From contig VXIS01000062.1 in the NCBI GenBank assembly GCA_008704415.1, forward strand, positions 1 through 64,000: DNA of 64,000 nt, read 5' to 3'. This document shows positions 21,221-34,721 of this stretch, one piece after another. Every line of letters starts with the position of its first letter. The stretch's first letter is position 1. A program made the position numbers and the translations under genes. Origin of the DNA: Sphaerosporella brunnea (Eukaryota; Ascomycota; Pezizomycetes; Pezizales; Pyronemataceae). The notes beneath the pieces were generated by a model that saw only the letters and a list, made by a program, of their open reading frames with translations, ran no database searches and was not told where the DNA came from.

Positions 21221-24200
21221 CTACGCATACAACTCCCTCTCCTGCGTCCACGGCGGCTGCAAATAGCCGGCATCAAAGCCGACATCGAAGCAGCTCTCAG
21301 TCACCGCAACAACCTTCAACTCCACACTAACACTAACATTTGCGCCATCTCCACTTCCACTTCCACTTCCGCTCTGGTCCCACACATGCAACCCAACAAC
21401 ATTATCACCACGATAATTCATAATGCCGGGAAACACTGCTCACAGCCAACATCAGCGAAGGAAGAGGAAGGGATGAAGGAAGGAAGGAAGGACTTACCAG
21501 GAAACTCAACCTGATGTCCAATATGTGGCACAAACTTGCCCATCATATACCCATTCACGTAAACCTGTGCCCTCAGCACCGCGCTCTCGGGAGCCCCCAA
21601 CACAACCGCAACAGCAGCATCATACCCACTCGGCACCTCGAGCTTCGCCGTAGTCCTATAAAACCTGACCTCACCGGCACCCCCGCCAAATCCCTCCTCA
21701 GGGCTCGCAACAACACCACCACTCCAAGCCCCATCATCAAACCCCGGTAAATGCCACCCGGCACGTTCCGCGTGTAGACCTCCCTCTGCCAACGTTCCAC
21801 GGATGGGATCGATATTCCTTTCCCCGCCCGCAGCGCCAGCAATTTTCCAGTGTGTGAATTCCCCAGAGGATAGGGTAGCGTTGAGGATGCCTCTGGGCTC
21901 CAATGCACCATCTCTTAGATCCTTCCCCGTGTGATCCGCAACAACTGTCAACACGCCACCCCCACCGGTTGAGGGGTTGAAAGCAGACGCCGGGATGGGG
22001 AGCGTAAGGTTGTTAATGCCCAAATCGCCAATCACGTACTTCCCCGGCGCAGAGCCAAGGTAGTAGCCGTTGACATATGCACTCCACCCCGAAGCCGCAC
22101 CGCCGATTACACTCAGAAACACCCATTTCGGGGCACCCGAGAAATGGCCACGGAACATCAACGGGCCCGAATGGAAGCCGTACTCGTCTGAGTAGAGCAC
22201 CGGGAACGTGTCTGGCTGTCTTTCTGCCAGAGTGGAGGTGTGATTCGCAAGGACCCAGCGGGAATCATCGTACTCTGCACCCCGCTCTGGTAGAGCGTCC
22301 GAGTATTTCCACGCTTTGAGGCGGGGCAGTGATGATTGCAAGGTCTCTACGGTTACGGCAGATGCAGGGAGGGAGGTGAGGAGACTCCCGTGAACACTCC
22401 GTTTTGTGTGGAGGACAGCGCCATTAAACGTGAGTTTGTTGACCCTAGCCGGCGCAAAAACTTCGATCGAGGTGGCATTAGCGTTATCCCCAGTCAGCAC
22501 AAGAGTGCGGTCCTTGATTTCCGCTGAGCGAACCAGCTGCGGACCAAAAACGATGACTAGTCCCATACACAGTTAAACACAACCCCTCACTCGCTCACCA
22601 AAAAAAACTCACCAGTATCCTCCGCCCGCGAAAACGGATCATTCGTCAACGCCGGATTCCAAGTGGTATACGCCACATCCCTGCTCACAACCACAACCCT
22701 CGTTCCATCCGCAAACTCAACGGTAGAGCTTCCAGCCACACTATCGATCGCAACAACCACTCCGTGGGTTTTGGGGATAATTTTAACTCCCCGGCTAGCA
22801 GTAAAGCCGCGTTTTGCCCCGCCGAGTTGGAATTCGGCGCTTTCGCCCGCAGGAGCCCAGAGGACTAGCACGGGCTTGCCGTCGAGGATTGAGGCGGTAA
22901 GAAGCTCGGCGGTGGAGTAGATTAGGTGCAGGCTGCCGAGACGGAAGTCGGTGGGAAGAATCTTTGATTCCCGGCCGTTGAGGGTGATGGGGGGTGCATA
23001 CTGCGGGATTATAACTGTGCGTGGGCGCCATTAGTAGATTTTTTTAGGGGAGATGGAAGACCCACGGGAGCCGAGAGAGGTGTTGACAGAGATCTTGAAG
23101 GTGTCCTTATCATAAGAATAGGAGAGTGCATGGCGAGTGAAATAGAAGCCACCGTTTGTTACCGGATTCCGTAGCTCGGTGGTATATATCGCGGTGTTAT
23201 CAGTATACTCAGTTCCCTACCTCATTCATCATCAGCAATTCCTTCCCCCCCTCAACATTGGTCGCCCAGAGGAATTCCCCACATTATTCACCAACTCCGT
23301 CATGGTCAAATCCCTCGCAACCCTGAGCTGCAGCCCCAACAGCTTCGTCTCATAAAACTTCGCGCCGAGCTCCCGCCCCTCTGAAATCGGCGCCGCATAA
23401 TCATAGCTCGTCGCCACCACCGGCGCCGGTAATCCGCCCCAACTCGTGCCTCCAAACAGCATGTACAGATTCATAGCCACGACTTTCTGCGCTACATTGT
23501 GTCTGTAAAACACATTGACGAACTCTGTGCCGGTGTTGCTGGCGCACCCTCCCTGCGGTCCGCCCCACGGGTTATATGCGCCGCCCTGGAACTCGGGCAT
23601 GAACTGCGGCTGCGTCGGCGAGGTCTGCTGGAAGTGTGTATAGTACTCAAACACGCTGAAGGCGTGGTGGCCATTGCCGTTGGTGGCTGTGCACTCTGCC
23701 AAATCGCAGGACCAGCATTCGGGGTAGTGGTCGAGGCCATAAATATCCAGATCCCCGCCAACCCGGGGCCCAGAGTAGTCGTGCGACCAGGAGCGGGTCC
23801 ACATGTTTGGATTATTAGAAAACGTCGGGATGTCGATTCCGTTTTCTCGCGCGTTTTCTTGCAGTAGGGTGTTGTACGCTATCGCCGGAAGATTGGGCTC
23901 TTTGGTATCGGGGTTTGTCCATTGCTCGCCGAATTCGTTTTCTAGCTGCGGATTATCCAGATCTCAGTTCCATAACCCGAGGAGGGAGGGACGGGGATAA
24001 GTACTTGGTAAAGAATGATATTCCCCCCCTTGGTAATCTGATACTCCCCCACATACTCCGCTATCGCAGTCATATACTTCCCCCACGCCTGCGTATATCG
24101 GGTATCATTATTCCTCAACGTGCCATACTCGCCCGTGGTAAGCCACCCGGGAAATCCGCCGGCTGTAGTCTCAGCATTAACATACGGGCCCGGCCTAAAA

Positions 24201-24656
24201 ACGACCCACAGGCCCAGCCGCTTCGCAATCTCAAAGATGGGCTTGAAGTCATGCGCGCCGGATTCGAAATCGACCACGCCGTCGTCAGCGGCACTGTGGT
24301 AGCCCCAGTGCGAATACAACCCGACCGCGTTGAAGCCGCCTGCTTTGATCTTCTGTAGAATGTCCTCCCAGAGCTCGGGCACCGGAACGCGCCAGTAATG
24401 GATCTTGCGAATCCGTCAGTCAACGTTTTTGGGCAGTAGATACTTAGTAGTTAGTGGGAAAAACAGTTACCTCGCCGGACCAGAGAAATACCCGCTCCCC
24501 GTGTATCTTCAACGAGTAATGGTCCCACTCGACAACCTTACTAACGCCATCATCATGCAGCGGCCATGGATGACTCGAGCTCTTCAGGTCCGGATCCGAA
24601 CCTGCATTCACCAAGCCGCAGGCCAGCAGCACAGCATGGAAAAAGGTATTCCTCAT
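21221..24656 (-). CDS. Secreted GH35 beta-galactosidase
   Basis: Seven exons, 24656-24471, 24403-24005, 23945-23283, 23216-23066, 23014-22613, 22556-21498 and 21435-21221, give 1024 residues, typical of fungal LacA-type enzymes. The first ~18 residues ([19 protein letters not shown]) are a signal peptide, so the enzyme is probably secreted. Splicing restores [16 protein letters not shown] at exon 1/2 and [12 protein letters not shown] at exon 2/3. The acid/base is Glu about 199 in ENEFGE; the nucleophile is Glu about 313 in [10 protein letters not shown]. The C-terminal two thirds are beta-sandwich and jelly-roll domains ([35 protein letters not shown]), and the last exon ends [15 protein letters not shown]...RELYA. 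The enzyme removes terminal beta-D-galactose, likely from plant polysaccharides. An apparent frameshift near 23280 is an intron (23282-23217, GTGGGG...GGTAG). Confidence 0.95.
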
Positions 24657-25360
24657 CGTTCGTACCGGCGCGCGGTATGTACCTACGTCGTACCTTCACC
24701 ACGAAAAAAGCTGTAATAAATACATACCAACCCCCCAGAATCTCGGAATTAACTCGCAACCCGAACCGAGCAGCGAGCGGGAAAAACAACGGTACAACTT
24801 TCCCCGATTGGAAAGCATTGAGCCTGGGTCCCATTCAGGCACCATCTCCGGGGTGAATCAATCCGGGCGGCCACGCAAGGCGGCAATTTGCAAAATCCTG
24901 GCGCAGATATTGTGGGGTAGCAGCTCAGGCCATATCCAGAAGGTAGCGGAATCACAACCCCTCACTCTCGGGCACGCTGCACAACCCCGAGAAATTTCCG
25001 CAACTGATTTGATCTAACGCAATCGCTCCCGAACCAAAACATTCATCCCATCATAAATCGAACTGTGATATCTCACCAACCGTCCCCATCATCCCATCCA
25101 AATCGGAAATGCAACGACGCGTAATGCAAAAAAATAAAAATAAAAAGTCATGATACAACGAATGTCTTTGTCAAAAAGATTCCGGTCCGTTCGCGCATGA
25201 GTCCAAAAAAAGCGGAAGTACACCATGTCCCAAACAAAAAAACTTACCACCCAACAAAATCAATCCCAAAAATAACTCCCAACACCATCTCCTCTCGCCA
25301 ACGTATCATTCTACACAGTCCCGGTCCATCTCGTCCTACTTGGAGGCCCACCGTGGAACC
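24657..25360. other. Beta-galactosidase promoter and zinc-finger gene 3' flank
   Basis: About 700 bp between the start of the beta-galactosidase and the stop of the zinc-finger gene. No gene is seen. Confidence 0.4.
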
Positions 25361-28300
25361 TCATGAAATCCCACCAACTCCCGGCATGCCGTATGGATAT
25401 CCATCGACTAGTTCTTCCTGGTATGTCGCATATCCCATCATCGGGCTCGCGCTCTGGCTTAGTGGTGTAGGCACAAAGTCCGAATACGGGGGCTGAGCGG
25501 GGGAGAAAAAATGATAGCCCCCGCCCCCACCATCGAAGCCGCCATTGTGGGAATACACCTGTTGCGACTGGGGCTGCGGCGACTTCTGGTAGCTCGTTTG
25601 ATGCACTGGGTATTGGAAACCGCTGTACCCGGCAGGCTGCTGAAGGTACTCAGGCACAGTACCAGGTACTGAACGCGAGCGTTGGTGTTGTGGTTGAGGC
25701 GGTATCAGGTTGTAAGTGGGGATCTGCGGCTGCAGTGGTTCGTGTGCGACCACAGGGAAGTCGATGTCCATACCAGTAGTGACCGTGGGCGGCGGTGGAG
25801 CCTGTTGCTGCGGCTGCGGGGCGGGGATGTTTTTGCGAACACCTTTTGTGATCGGTACCACAGCATCGTCTTTGATCAAGTCGAGTACTGGCAGAGAGAT
25901 AGCCTCCATGTGCCTGGCGAGATGAACTGTGAGTTTCTTCCAGGTAGAGCAAGAGCTTCCACAGAACCTGCACTTCTCCGAGTTGGGATGTGCCATGGTT
26001 TCCTGGTGGCAAGCATCGACAATCTGCCACACGCGGTCGAGATCTGCACGAGAGGTATCCTTGCCATTCTTCTTCTGCGTCTTGATTTTTGGCTCGGGCA
26101 TCTTGTGCTCTCGGACCAGGTGCTGTACAAAGTTGTCTTTCCGGTAGCACGTGTGCGTGCAATCGGGCTGGTTGCAGGTCCACCATTCCAAGTGTCTGTG
26201 ACGCTCGTTCTCGTGCCGTACCCAGTCGGCTTTGCGCTTGAATGACTTCGGCTCGTTGCAGTCAGGGAAGGTACAGGTAAATGGTTGTACGTCTTCGTGC
26301 ACATGCTTGGTCCAGTCCGACGGCTTGTTGAATTTCTTGGTTTTGAAACAGATGGGACACTCAAACTCGGCGGGAAGCCGCGAGACAGGTGGCGTAGGGA
26401 CGCCTGGAGGGAACTGTGCTGCTGCCACGTTGCCGTCGCCAGGGACGGCATCGTGCTCATCGGATGAATCGAAGTCTAGCAAGGTGTTAGCAAAAATTAT
26501 GAGCGACGATCATATTGAGTGGCATACCGTGATCGTCTCCAACACTGTTCCCGCGCTTGTGCCCACTCACACCAACAACGCCAGCGCTACCAACCCCAAT
26601 GGCACCAATGACCTTCCGACACTTTGGGCCATTTGCACATTGCCCGCTGGCCTTGAGGGCCGCAAGGTGTTTGTGTCTGTGATCCACCAGCTTCTTAAAC
26701 CGCTTGCACTGCTCATGCGCGATTCGGTCCACGAGCTTCTGGCTCAACCCTGGTGCTAATACTCGGACGTTTTGAGCGAAGCCATCTAATGTTGGCGTGA
26801 TGTCATGTTTCGGAAGCGCAGCTTTTGTGCCGCCCGGTGTGCGAGCCGTCTGCGGCGAGAAGTCACCGTCATCCATGTCTTCGTCGTCATCATCGCGGCG
26901 GGCATCATCTGGAGAAAGCAGTTTTCTTGCACCTTCGACGCCACGCTTTTGTGTCTCTTCACCAAACGTAAACTTCTTCTCGATGCGCCCTGGGGTGATA
27001 TCTTTCTCAGGCGGCGACGCGGGGAGTGCTGGAGCAACAAGACTGGTGACAACACCAAAAATGTGCTTGCGCTGCAAATCACTCCTGCTCCTGTGTCTGC
27101 GGATTCGGCTCACAACACCGCCGACGCCGTTCGCTGTGGGTGGCTTGTTTGCGCCAGCCCCCGCAGCCATGAGTGGCGAGGCCATCTGCGCAAACGCACT
27201 GCCGATATTGGTGGTCTGGACATGCAAACTAGGCTGGCCAAACGCAGGGCCAAGGATTCCTTGCGCGAATGGACTCGATGAGTTAAGGCCAGAAAACGAG
27301 CGACCGCGTTTCCTCCCTGGTTCCACTGGTGACTGTAGTCTGTTATTGTCCTTCCTAGGCTCCTTCTCCTTTTCGCTTCCGTCCTTATCCTTGTCCTTAT
27401 CTTTGTCTTTGTCCTTGTCTCCAGAATTACTCAAGCTCCTCTTCAGTCCTGACCGGAAGCCACCCCAGATGCTAGGTCGCCTAGTGGGTGTGCCCCCGTT
27501 CTTGTTCTTGTCTTTATCTTTGTCTTTATCCCGGCCAAAGCTCAATCTCTTCAGTGGGCCGGGCAAGATCTTATCTGCATCCCCAGCACTGTTCCGCCGG
27601 CCTTTCGTCATGTTGCTGCCGAATGTGGCAACTCTAGACGCAGTCTCGATGTTCTCCGAGTATTTTTTGAACTTCATGATGGCTGCATTTGCGGTAGTAG
27701 GTTGATTGCGATAGGACATGGTAGCTCCTCGAGTCACCGGGCCCATAATATCATTCCACGGATGCGAGCCAAAGAACTGCCGTGGCTTGGGAAGAAGTGC
27801 AGGATCATTTTCGCGTTCCTTTTGCAATCGCTCCTCCTCATCTGCCTCGGTCATCTTCAAGTCGGCATCAGTAGGAGGGAGCTCTTTCTCGCCATCGCAC
27901 AGGATGGGTTCGTCTAAGGATCCTTCCTTCCAAGCAGAGTCAACCGAAGCAACCGACGAATCGTCGTCATCGTCCTCATCATCAGTTATCGCTATCCTAT
28001 TGACACTATTTGCGCCATCCACGCAAGGACCAACCGCCTTGCCATCCACAAAAGCAGGGCTGCCTCGGAAGTCCGATACACTCCTCGAGCGTCGTCTTCC
28101 ATCCTTGGGCGCTGCCAATCCACCGGCGTTGGGCTGGCGCGGCAGCTGGCTTGCCGACATTCGAAGCCACTCCTCGACCTCGGCATTTTTGGCTTGCTTC
28201 AACATTTCAATTTCTTGCTCCATGAGGGAAAAGGGCAGATATTCGCCACCTCGCTCGGATGGATCGATTCCTCCACGCCAACTGCCATCATCACCCCTCC

Positions 28301-29096
28301 GGATTGTCATGCTGTCTTCGGCCAATTCGGAGCTGGAGGATGAGGCGTACATACTCCGGTGGTCAATGGGAGTTGAAGTCTCAGCCTTGACTATTGAACT
28401 GTCGAAAGACGCCTTTGAAACAATCACCTTTGGCGACATATGTGACGGGTGGGGTGAAGCGGTCAAGCGCGGACTCGGTGGATATCCACTGGAACCACCG
28501 GCCGAGTTTAGAGTTACTCCAATCCGTTCGTCTTCTTGGTCCGGAATATTTACAGTTGGTATGCTGTTGATGCGCAATATCACCTCGTCCCCCAAGTCCA
28601 AACCATCCGGCAGATCCTCCAGAGTCTCAAATCCTGGCGTGGTGCTACCGCTGAGTCCGTTCACCATGTCTTGCGAGTATGGTGATGACGATGAACGCGG
28701 ATCAAGATAGTTACTTGAGTCATAGCTGGTATGCGAGTCTGGCGTCGCCCCACTGTCGGCGGGCGATGCTGCAGGGTGGTACACTGAAGGAGATCGTGCG
28801 GACAAGGCGTTCACGGAGGGGGATCGCACGGACAGGTTGTTCACGGAACTGCCGTTGGCAGCTGGAGAGGACATGTTCGGAAGAGCAGGTCTCAGCGGTT
28901 GCGAGACGGGGGTTGGGGAACTGGTGGTATCCAGCAGGAACATTCTTTCATCAAATACATTCCGTGGATGGCTCGGATTCGGCGAGGAGGCAAAGCGATT
29001 AACGCCATTCGTCATCTTTCCAGGTGATGTAGCGCCGTAAGACGCTGGTGATGTTCCTAAGGTTCTGTTGCTGTTCGGGGTGGGAATCGATGCCAT
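25361..29096 (-). CDS. Large fungal C2H2-type zinc-finger protein
   Basis: Exons 29096-26528 and 26475-25361 give 1227 residues; the 52-nt intron (GTATGC...CTAACACCTTGCTAG) joins VGDDH to DFDSSDEHD. The N-terminal 800 residues are disordered and Ser/Pro-rich, with two Asp-Lys hexanucleotide-coded runs (RDKDKDKDKNKN, GDKDKDKDKDKD). Before the intron is the conserved block ITPTLDGFAQNVRVLAPGLSQKLVDRIAHEQCKRFKKL. After it come four Cys/His fingers: FECPICFKTKKFNKPSDWTK, FTCTFPDCNEPKSFKRKADW, WTCNQPDCTHTCYRKDNFVQ and EKCRFCGSSCSTWKKLTVHL. The tail is Gln/Pro/Tyr-rich. This architecture is widely conserved in filamentous ascomycetes; its molecular role is not established, though nuclear DNA or RNA binding is the natural guess. 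Confidence 0.9.
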
Positions 29097-31314
29097 ATCA
29101 CAATGCTTTGGGGGCTTGCCTAAATGTTACGCTTTCTGATTTCCCGATCAAGTCAGTATGTTCCTATGGATTAAGTCAAAATCTATGGCTGATAGCAGCA
29201 GCGCAGGCCATAACAAAAAAAAATAAAAAATAAAAAAAAAATAAAAAAACCCTAGACGTTCATAGATTTGCACTCGGGTATCGGGTATAAATACGAGCTC
29301 CCCTCGAGAGAATGCGGGAATAGCACGCAACGGCATAATAGTAGGAACGGCAACGTACCTAACGATTGTACCGGCCAAGAAACACCAAGCAAACGCCTCC
29401 TATCAGCTAGTAGGTCTGTCCGTACAGTCGGATCTAGCTGTGGTCCAGACTGGCGGAATAAAAGAATCCCACCACTATTTCCTCAAGACAATATCGATGG
29501 CTTGCTTCGTGATTCGTTCTTTGCAAAGGCACTAGTGGGAACCGGTCTCATTCCCTCGTGTATGTATATGTCTCGACTGTAGCCGCGGAACAAACAAATA
29601 GGGTCACCTCGGGTCCGATGATGTAAGTACTGATCGTAGTATATAGAGTAATATGGCGTTCAGAACAAGGCGAGCAATAATACGGTGCGTTCTGTCAAGT
29701 TTAGTACCGGTTTGTTGATTGGGCTTGACGGGCTGTGAGCAAGCAATCCTGTCAGAAGCCTTGCGCGACGTGAATATCCCGTGCGCTCGCTCTAATGTCG
29801 CGCTTGCTTGAGCGACTATCGCGGGGTCGTTCACAGGCCCGATGCCGTGCTATCAAGGAATCGGCGCCTTGGTGGAATCGCGAGAAGCGGCGCGCAAAGT
29901 GAAGTGGGATAAAGTCGGACAGGGATGACAAATGGCTCTCGGTCGCAGCGAGCTCGACAGTGTGGTAGAGGCAGATGTCGAGTATGCGAGGAGAGAATAT
30001 TGGCTTTGGAAGGAGGGAGGAAATGGAGGGCCAGCAGACGTGATTGAACCGTGTATTGGAGGGAGGATTTGCTGAATGTGTGTCGCACGCCTCTGCTATT
30101 CTGCTATTCCAGAGCGCACATGGAGGGAAGAGAGCGCGAACTCGGGTTTTGGGGGGGGGGGGGATGGATGCAGGACCGAGCTGAGCTGCGACTCAAGGAG
30201 CGAAATGTAGAAGATGTGTGTATGTGTATGTCAAAGTGTCTGGCACCTGGGGAACTGAGGTTCGATGCGCCCCGTGTATTTTTGGATGGGTGGGCAGGCA
30301 GGCAGGCCGATAGTCCGAGGCAGGCAGATGATGCTGGTGGGATCATGGAGGGGAGGGGAGGCGGGGCTGATGTGATTTCCATATTGCCGGCCACACAACT
30401 GGGAAACCACGATGAGACATGCGCATTGCCGTTTCTGGAGATATTAACTGTTGTTTTTGCTTTGCCGGCACAGACCAACGAACGTCACGGTGCGCGCAGT
30501 TTTTCTCTGCTGCCTTCAGCAGTTCACTCGTCGAGTCTCCTGTCGGCCGCGATCTCAGGAGCCACTCACGATCAATTGCAATCAATCAATCAATCGCATC
30601 GAAACTGCGCCGATCGCCTGTTAGAAGCGGTTAAGAGCCACTCCGGTTGAAATTCAGCATAGCTATAGATTGGTAGATGGCTATTGATTGCACCAATAGA
30701 GCCAGTCAGTCCAAGATATGTGATTCGAAAACAGTGACATTACTCGCAATTTGAACGACTAAGCGACCACTTGTGGTGCCAGGGAAACCTTCCCTGAGGC
30801 AGTGCCGACGGATATCGATCTCATGCCCGTGCGAAGGCACTCCGGATCTGTAACGTCAATATAAATGCACATCCCATCACTCGGATTGATCAGGGCTGTG
30901 TTTTTCGTGGAGAGGTTGTCACGGTGTCACTGCAAATAGCAAGCAATTCCGCAAGTCGTCGCAACTGCCAACTTGCCATGCTGCTGGCAAGCGGGGAAAT
31001 CGTTCGCGATAGCGGCTCGATGTCGATATGTACTAGTACTCGTCAACGGCAAAAGTATTGGAACCTAACCCTGCTATCGGTAAAATTGCGGCACACCCCC
31101 CAAGCAAAAATGCATTTGACTCCACGAGTTTTGAAGCAATTTGGCCGACCAAGGACTTATATTAAAGCTGGGAAGCTACTCTACAAGATCGTGTATTGAC
31201 GAAGCAAAAGTCTCATTGAAAAGTGCGGCACTGCGACCGTGTTCTCTCTTAGCGCCCGCAGGGTCAGGGTTGTGGGCGTTTCCAATACATTTGCCGTTGG
31301 CGAGTAGACAAGTA

Positions 31315-31510
31315 CCGTAAAAACTCACTTAAAAGAGACCCCCCCAGATTTGGTTAGCGGCACAGATTTGCCATATATGGAATTTAATATCTCCAAAAGG
31401 AAGTCACTAAAAAACAAAACCCTCTTTAGTAATCTTAAAAGTTTCCTTATAAGGCAATTATTTGCCGCTAACCAAATCTGGGGGGGTCTCTTTTAAGTGA
31501 GTTTTTACGG
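31315..31510. mobile_element. 196-bp MITE with perfect 48-bp terminal inverted repeats
   Basis: The left end begins CCGTAAAAACTCACTTAAAA and runs through a C7 run and GATTTGGTTAGCGGCA (31315-31362). The right end (31463-31510) is its exact reverse complement. The flanks are TA on both sides (31313-31314 and 31511-31512), as expected for Tc1/mariner or pogo insertion. The ~100-bp A/T-rich centre has no coding capacity, so movement would need a transposase supplied in trans. Confidence 0.9.
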
Positions 31511-32064
31511 TACTTTAGTCCTTTGCGAGCACTGCGCCACATCTGTGCCACAGCATGCATGGGTTCTGACAGTCCCTGTCAGCTGTCAACAGAAGTTTTG
31601 AGGGTCCGTCAACACAGACTCGATCTTTGTTCGTGTCGCAGTCTTTGTGATATCTGCGACCCCGTCTTGTTCCCATGAGAGTACTAGTGACAGGATCCAT
31701 ACTGCAGACAGGATAAGCATCTCCCTCCCACGCTTCCCATGCAGCCCTGCTCCCTTGACTTGACTGGTGTTTCCGACCAGCCGTTGCCCCAGCAACATTG
31801 TTTACCTCCCCATCCCATGCCCCTGCCCCCCCCTCCAATAATATCCTCCCCTTCCTTCCTTCCTTCATGTCTCTTCTCTGCTTTGCTCGACAACCACCAA
31901 ACTAACAAAATTCCCACTCAGCAGCCTGCAACACATAGCACCCGTGCACCAGCGATCCCCCCCCCCCCCCAACTGACGCCCTGACCTCTCAACTTTTTTC
32001 CATGCATCATCTCAATCATTTGTAATTCATGAACCATTCGGTGTAAAAAGAATATATCGACAAT

Positions 32065-32082
32065 CCCCCCCCCCCCCCCCCC
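32065..32082. repeat. C18 homopolymer in the MPS1 5' flank
   Basis: Eighteen C in a row end 32 bp before the MPS1 start codon; a shorter C run lies at about 31959-31970. Confidence 0.85.
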
Positions 32083-32114
32083 AGCGACCAGTCCGCATCG
32101 ACGCAATAATAACA

Positions 32115-34721
32115 ATGCAAACCGAAACGGCCGCCAACCAGTCCCCGCTGGCTGGCCTTTACCGATCCACCCGACAACGCCGCTCCAGCCCCCTCGCTGC
32201 CACAAGAGCATCACGCCGCAGCTCACCTCTTTCATATACCGGCCAGGAATCCCCAATTCGAGCACCCCTAGTTTCTACCCTAGACAATGCAGACGATTCG
32301 GACGATGAGGGGAAGGCTCCCCAGCTGAGTGCCTTAGCTCGAATGCTGCTGGATGAATTTCCAGAACCAGGCGCTTCTTCGGAAGCAAAAGTTGAGGAGA
32401 AGAAGGAAGAGAAACCAGACGAAGGACTTCGTCGTTCGCCTTTGTCTCGGTATTCGGTTTCGCGGAAGCGAATTACTTGGAGCCAATCCTCTCCCGACTC
32501 CACAGAGCTCCCAACACGCACCAGCTCTTCTCAAGGATCGCAAAAATACGCGTCGCGAGAGGGAAGCCCGGATCATCCTGATCGTCCAACTTGGCAAGAG
32601 TTCGTGACTCCTGCCCTTCCAACCAGATACGGTCGTCGGGCTATGAGCAACAGCAACTACTCGAGAACTGAGGGTGCGCTATCAAATGGCTCGTCGCAGG
32701 ATGCCGAGGAGCAGCAGCAGCCGGAGACCAGATACACCGGATATGCAAGTGTTTTTCGTCCGACGACTGGGACTACTACTGGTGGCTTTCTACCCTCAAC
32801 CACTGCGTCAGCAATGCGGTGGAAACGGGTGGGACGGGGCATGCTTGGGCCTGTTGGCGGCGCCCCCAGAAGGGGCCCTCGCAGGGAAAGCGATCAGTCA
32901 AGCGGCGAGGAGCAAAGGGAACAAGGTGAAGAGAGAGGCTCAAGCTCCCCGGAAGATGCTCCTCGAGAGCGAACTTCGAGTGAAGAGGCACACTCGGGTT
33001 CTCGTTCGAGGCCAAGTTCTCTTGACACCACTCCCCAGGACGAAGGAAAGGCCGATGTAAGCATGGAAGAGCCAGAACCGGTGCCGACTGTTCCGCGACG
33101 TTCTCGCAGAGCGTCTCCGGAAAGCCTATCGGACCAATATAAAATGAGTATCTACAACTCTGGTTCGCATGACGCTGATATGGGCCAACCTCCTTCGCCC
33201 CAACCAATTGAATCAAAACTGTCCATGTCTAGGGCTGTTGCTGTCGCCGCTCCAGCGACTGCTCCCGCCACAAAATCCGACAAGGAGAACATGCCACCGC
33301 CCACTTTCCGCCGACCTGTGGTCAAGCGTTTGGATACCTCATCCGAGAAACCGCCGGTTTTCCAGGCAACACCTGTTTCTCCAGTCAGTATGCATCCTCT
33401 TCCTCCATCGCCCGTCCCAGAAAAGGGCAGGGTGCTGTCTCACAAAACCAGCAACACGCCCATTCGTCCTCAACCGGCTCGGCCTGCGCCCCCACCACCA
33501 CCACCCAAAATGTCTATGTTGGAGGCCGTTACCGCTACAGCGGGTGCAGCAACTACCACCTCTTCGCAGAATGCCCGAAGAAATAGGTCCACTGTGCTGA
33601 TCAACGGCAAGCCATATCGCCGTCTGGATGCCATCGGAAAGGGTGGCTCTTGTAAGGTTTACAAAGTTATGGCGGAGAACCACAAGATGTTTGCCATGAA
33701 GAAAGTTGCATTCCACGAGCGGGATGGCGAGGCCGCCATCAGAGGGTACAAGGGAGAGATCGAACTTTTGAAGAAGCTTTCCGGAGAAGAAAGGGTTATT
33801 CGACTGTATGATTATGAGCTGAACGAGGAAAAGCAAACATTGACGATGGTAAGTTGCATCCGATCGGTCTTCAGGTCGTATTAAATTAATGTGTCTATGC
33901 AGCTTATGGAATGCGGTGAAACTGACTTTGCGAACTTGCTTACTCTCCGTCACTGCAATGAAGACTCGCAACTCGATACCTCTTTCGTCAGATACTACTG
34001 GCGCGAAATGTTGCAATGCGTCGACATTGTGCACCAATACAACGTGATCCACTCTGATTTGAAGCCGGCAAATTTCCTCCTCGTACGCGGAAAGCTAAAG
34101 CTTATCGACTTCGGCATTGCCAACGCCATTCAAGACGACACGGTCAACGTGCACCGCGAGAGCCAGATCGGCACTCTGAACTATATGAGCCCCGAGGCAA
34201 TCGTCGACATCAATGCGTCCTCGGGCAAACCTATGGCCTCTGTCGGCGCACCTCGTCTTATGAAGCTAGGTGCCCCCAGCGATGTCTGGTCATTGGGTTG
34301 CATTCTCTACCAGATGACATACGGCAAAACCCCGTTCTACCATCTTACGTCCATGTATCAGAAGATTTCAGCGATCCCGGATCCGCGCCACGCGATTGAA
34401 TACCCCTCCACTGGCATTGGCGGTGTTAGCGTACCGCGAAGCCTCATAAATACTATCAAGGGCTGTCTGGAGCGTGACAAGGACAAGCGTTTGACTATTC
34501 GACAGATGCTCAGCGACGAGGACCCGTTCCTGAACCCGGACAAAATCAAGAAGGATCACGTTGACATCAGCGAGGACATGATCCGTATGTTGCTCGAGAA
34601 TGCGGTTGAACAGGTCGAACGAACCGGTGCGCCCAACAAGGCCACCATTGCCGGTTGGGCCAAGGACGTGTACCTCAAACTCGAACGAAGAATGGAATCG
34701 CAGAGACCGGGGCACAGGTAG
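32115..34721 (+). CDS. MPS1: Mps1/TTK-type dual-specificity checkpoint kinase
   Basis: Exons 32115-33848 and 33903-34721 give 850 residues; the 54-nt intron (GTAAGT...TATGCAG) joins QTLTM to LMECGETDFANLL. The N-terminal ~500 residues are disordered and rich in Ser/Arg/Pro, with a central Pro-run. The kinase domain spans about residues 503-785. It has a glycine loop AIGKGGSCKVYKV, a catalytic Lys in FAMKKV, the Mps1 signature NVIHSDLKPANFLLV, the DFG motif in KLIDFGIANAIQDD and the activation-segment end GTLNYMSPEAIVD. Ser in place of Arg before the catalytic Asp (HSDLKP) is characteristic of this family. The kinase acts at kinetochores in spindle assembly checkpoint signalling and in spindle pole body duplication. 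The start codon context AACAATG is good. Confidence 0.95.

Larger units (their letters stand above)
29097..32114. other. 3-kb divergent promoter region between zinc-finger and MPS1 genes
   Basis: The two flanking genes point away from each other. The region holds a young MITE (31315-31510) and a C18 run 32 bp before the MPS1 start. A 199-codon frame at 30051-30650 has no family features and unusual low-complexity composition, so it is not called. Confidence 0.4.

Noticed and set aside
23217..23290. Apparent one-base frameshift in the beta-galactosidase after ELVNN
   Set aside because: A 66-nt intron (GTGGGG...GGTAG) joins phase 0 to [18 protein letters not shown], which fits the GH35 fold; the total spliced length divides by three.
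30051..30650. 199-codon plus-strand open frame
   Set aside because: Contains a G-run and low-complexity sequence, no family motif and no plausible promoter context.
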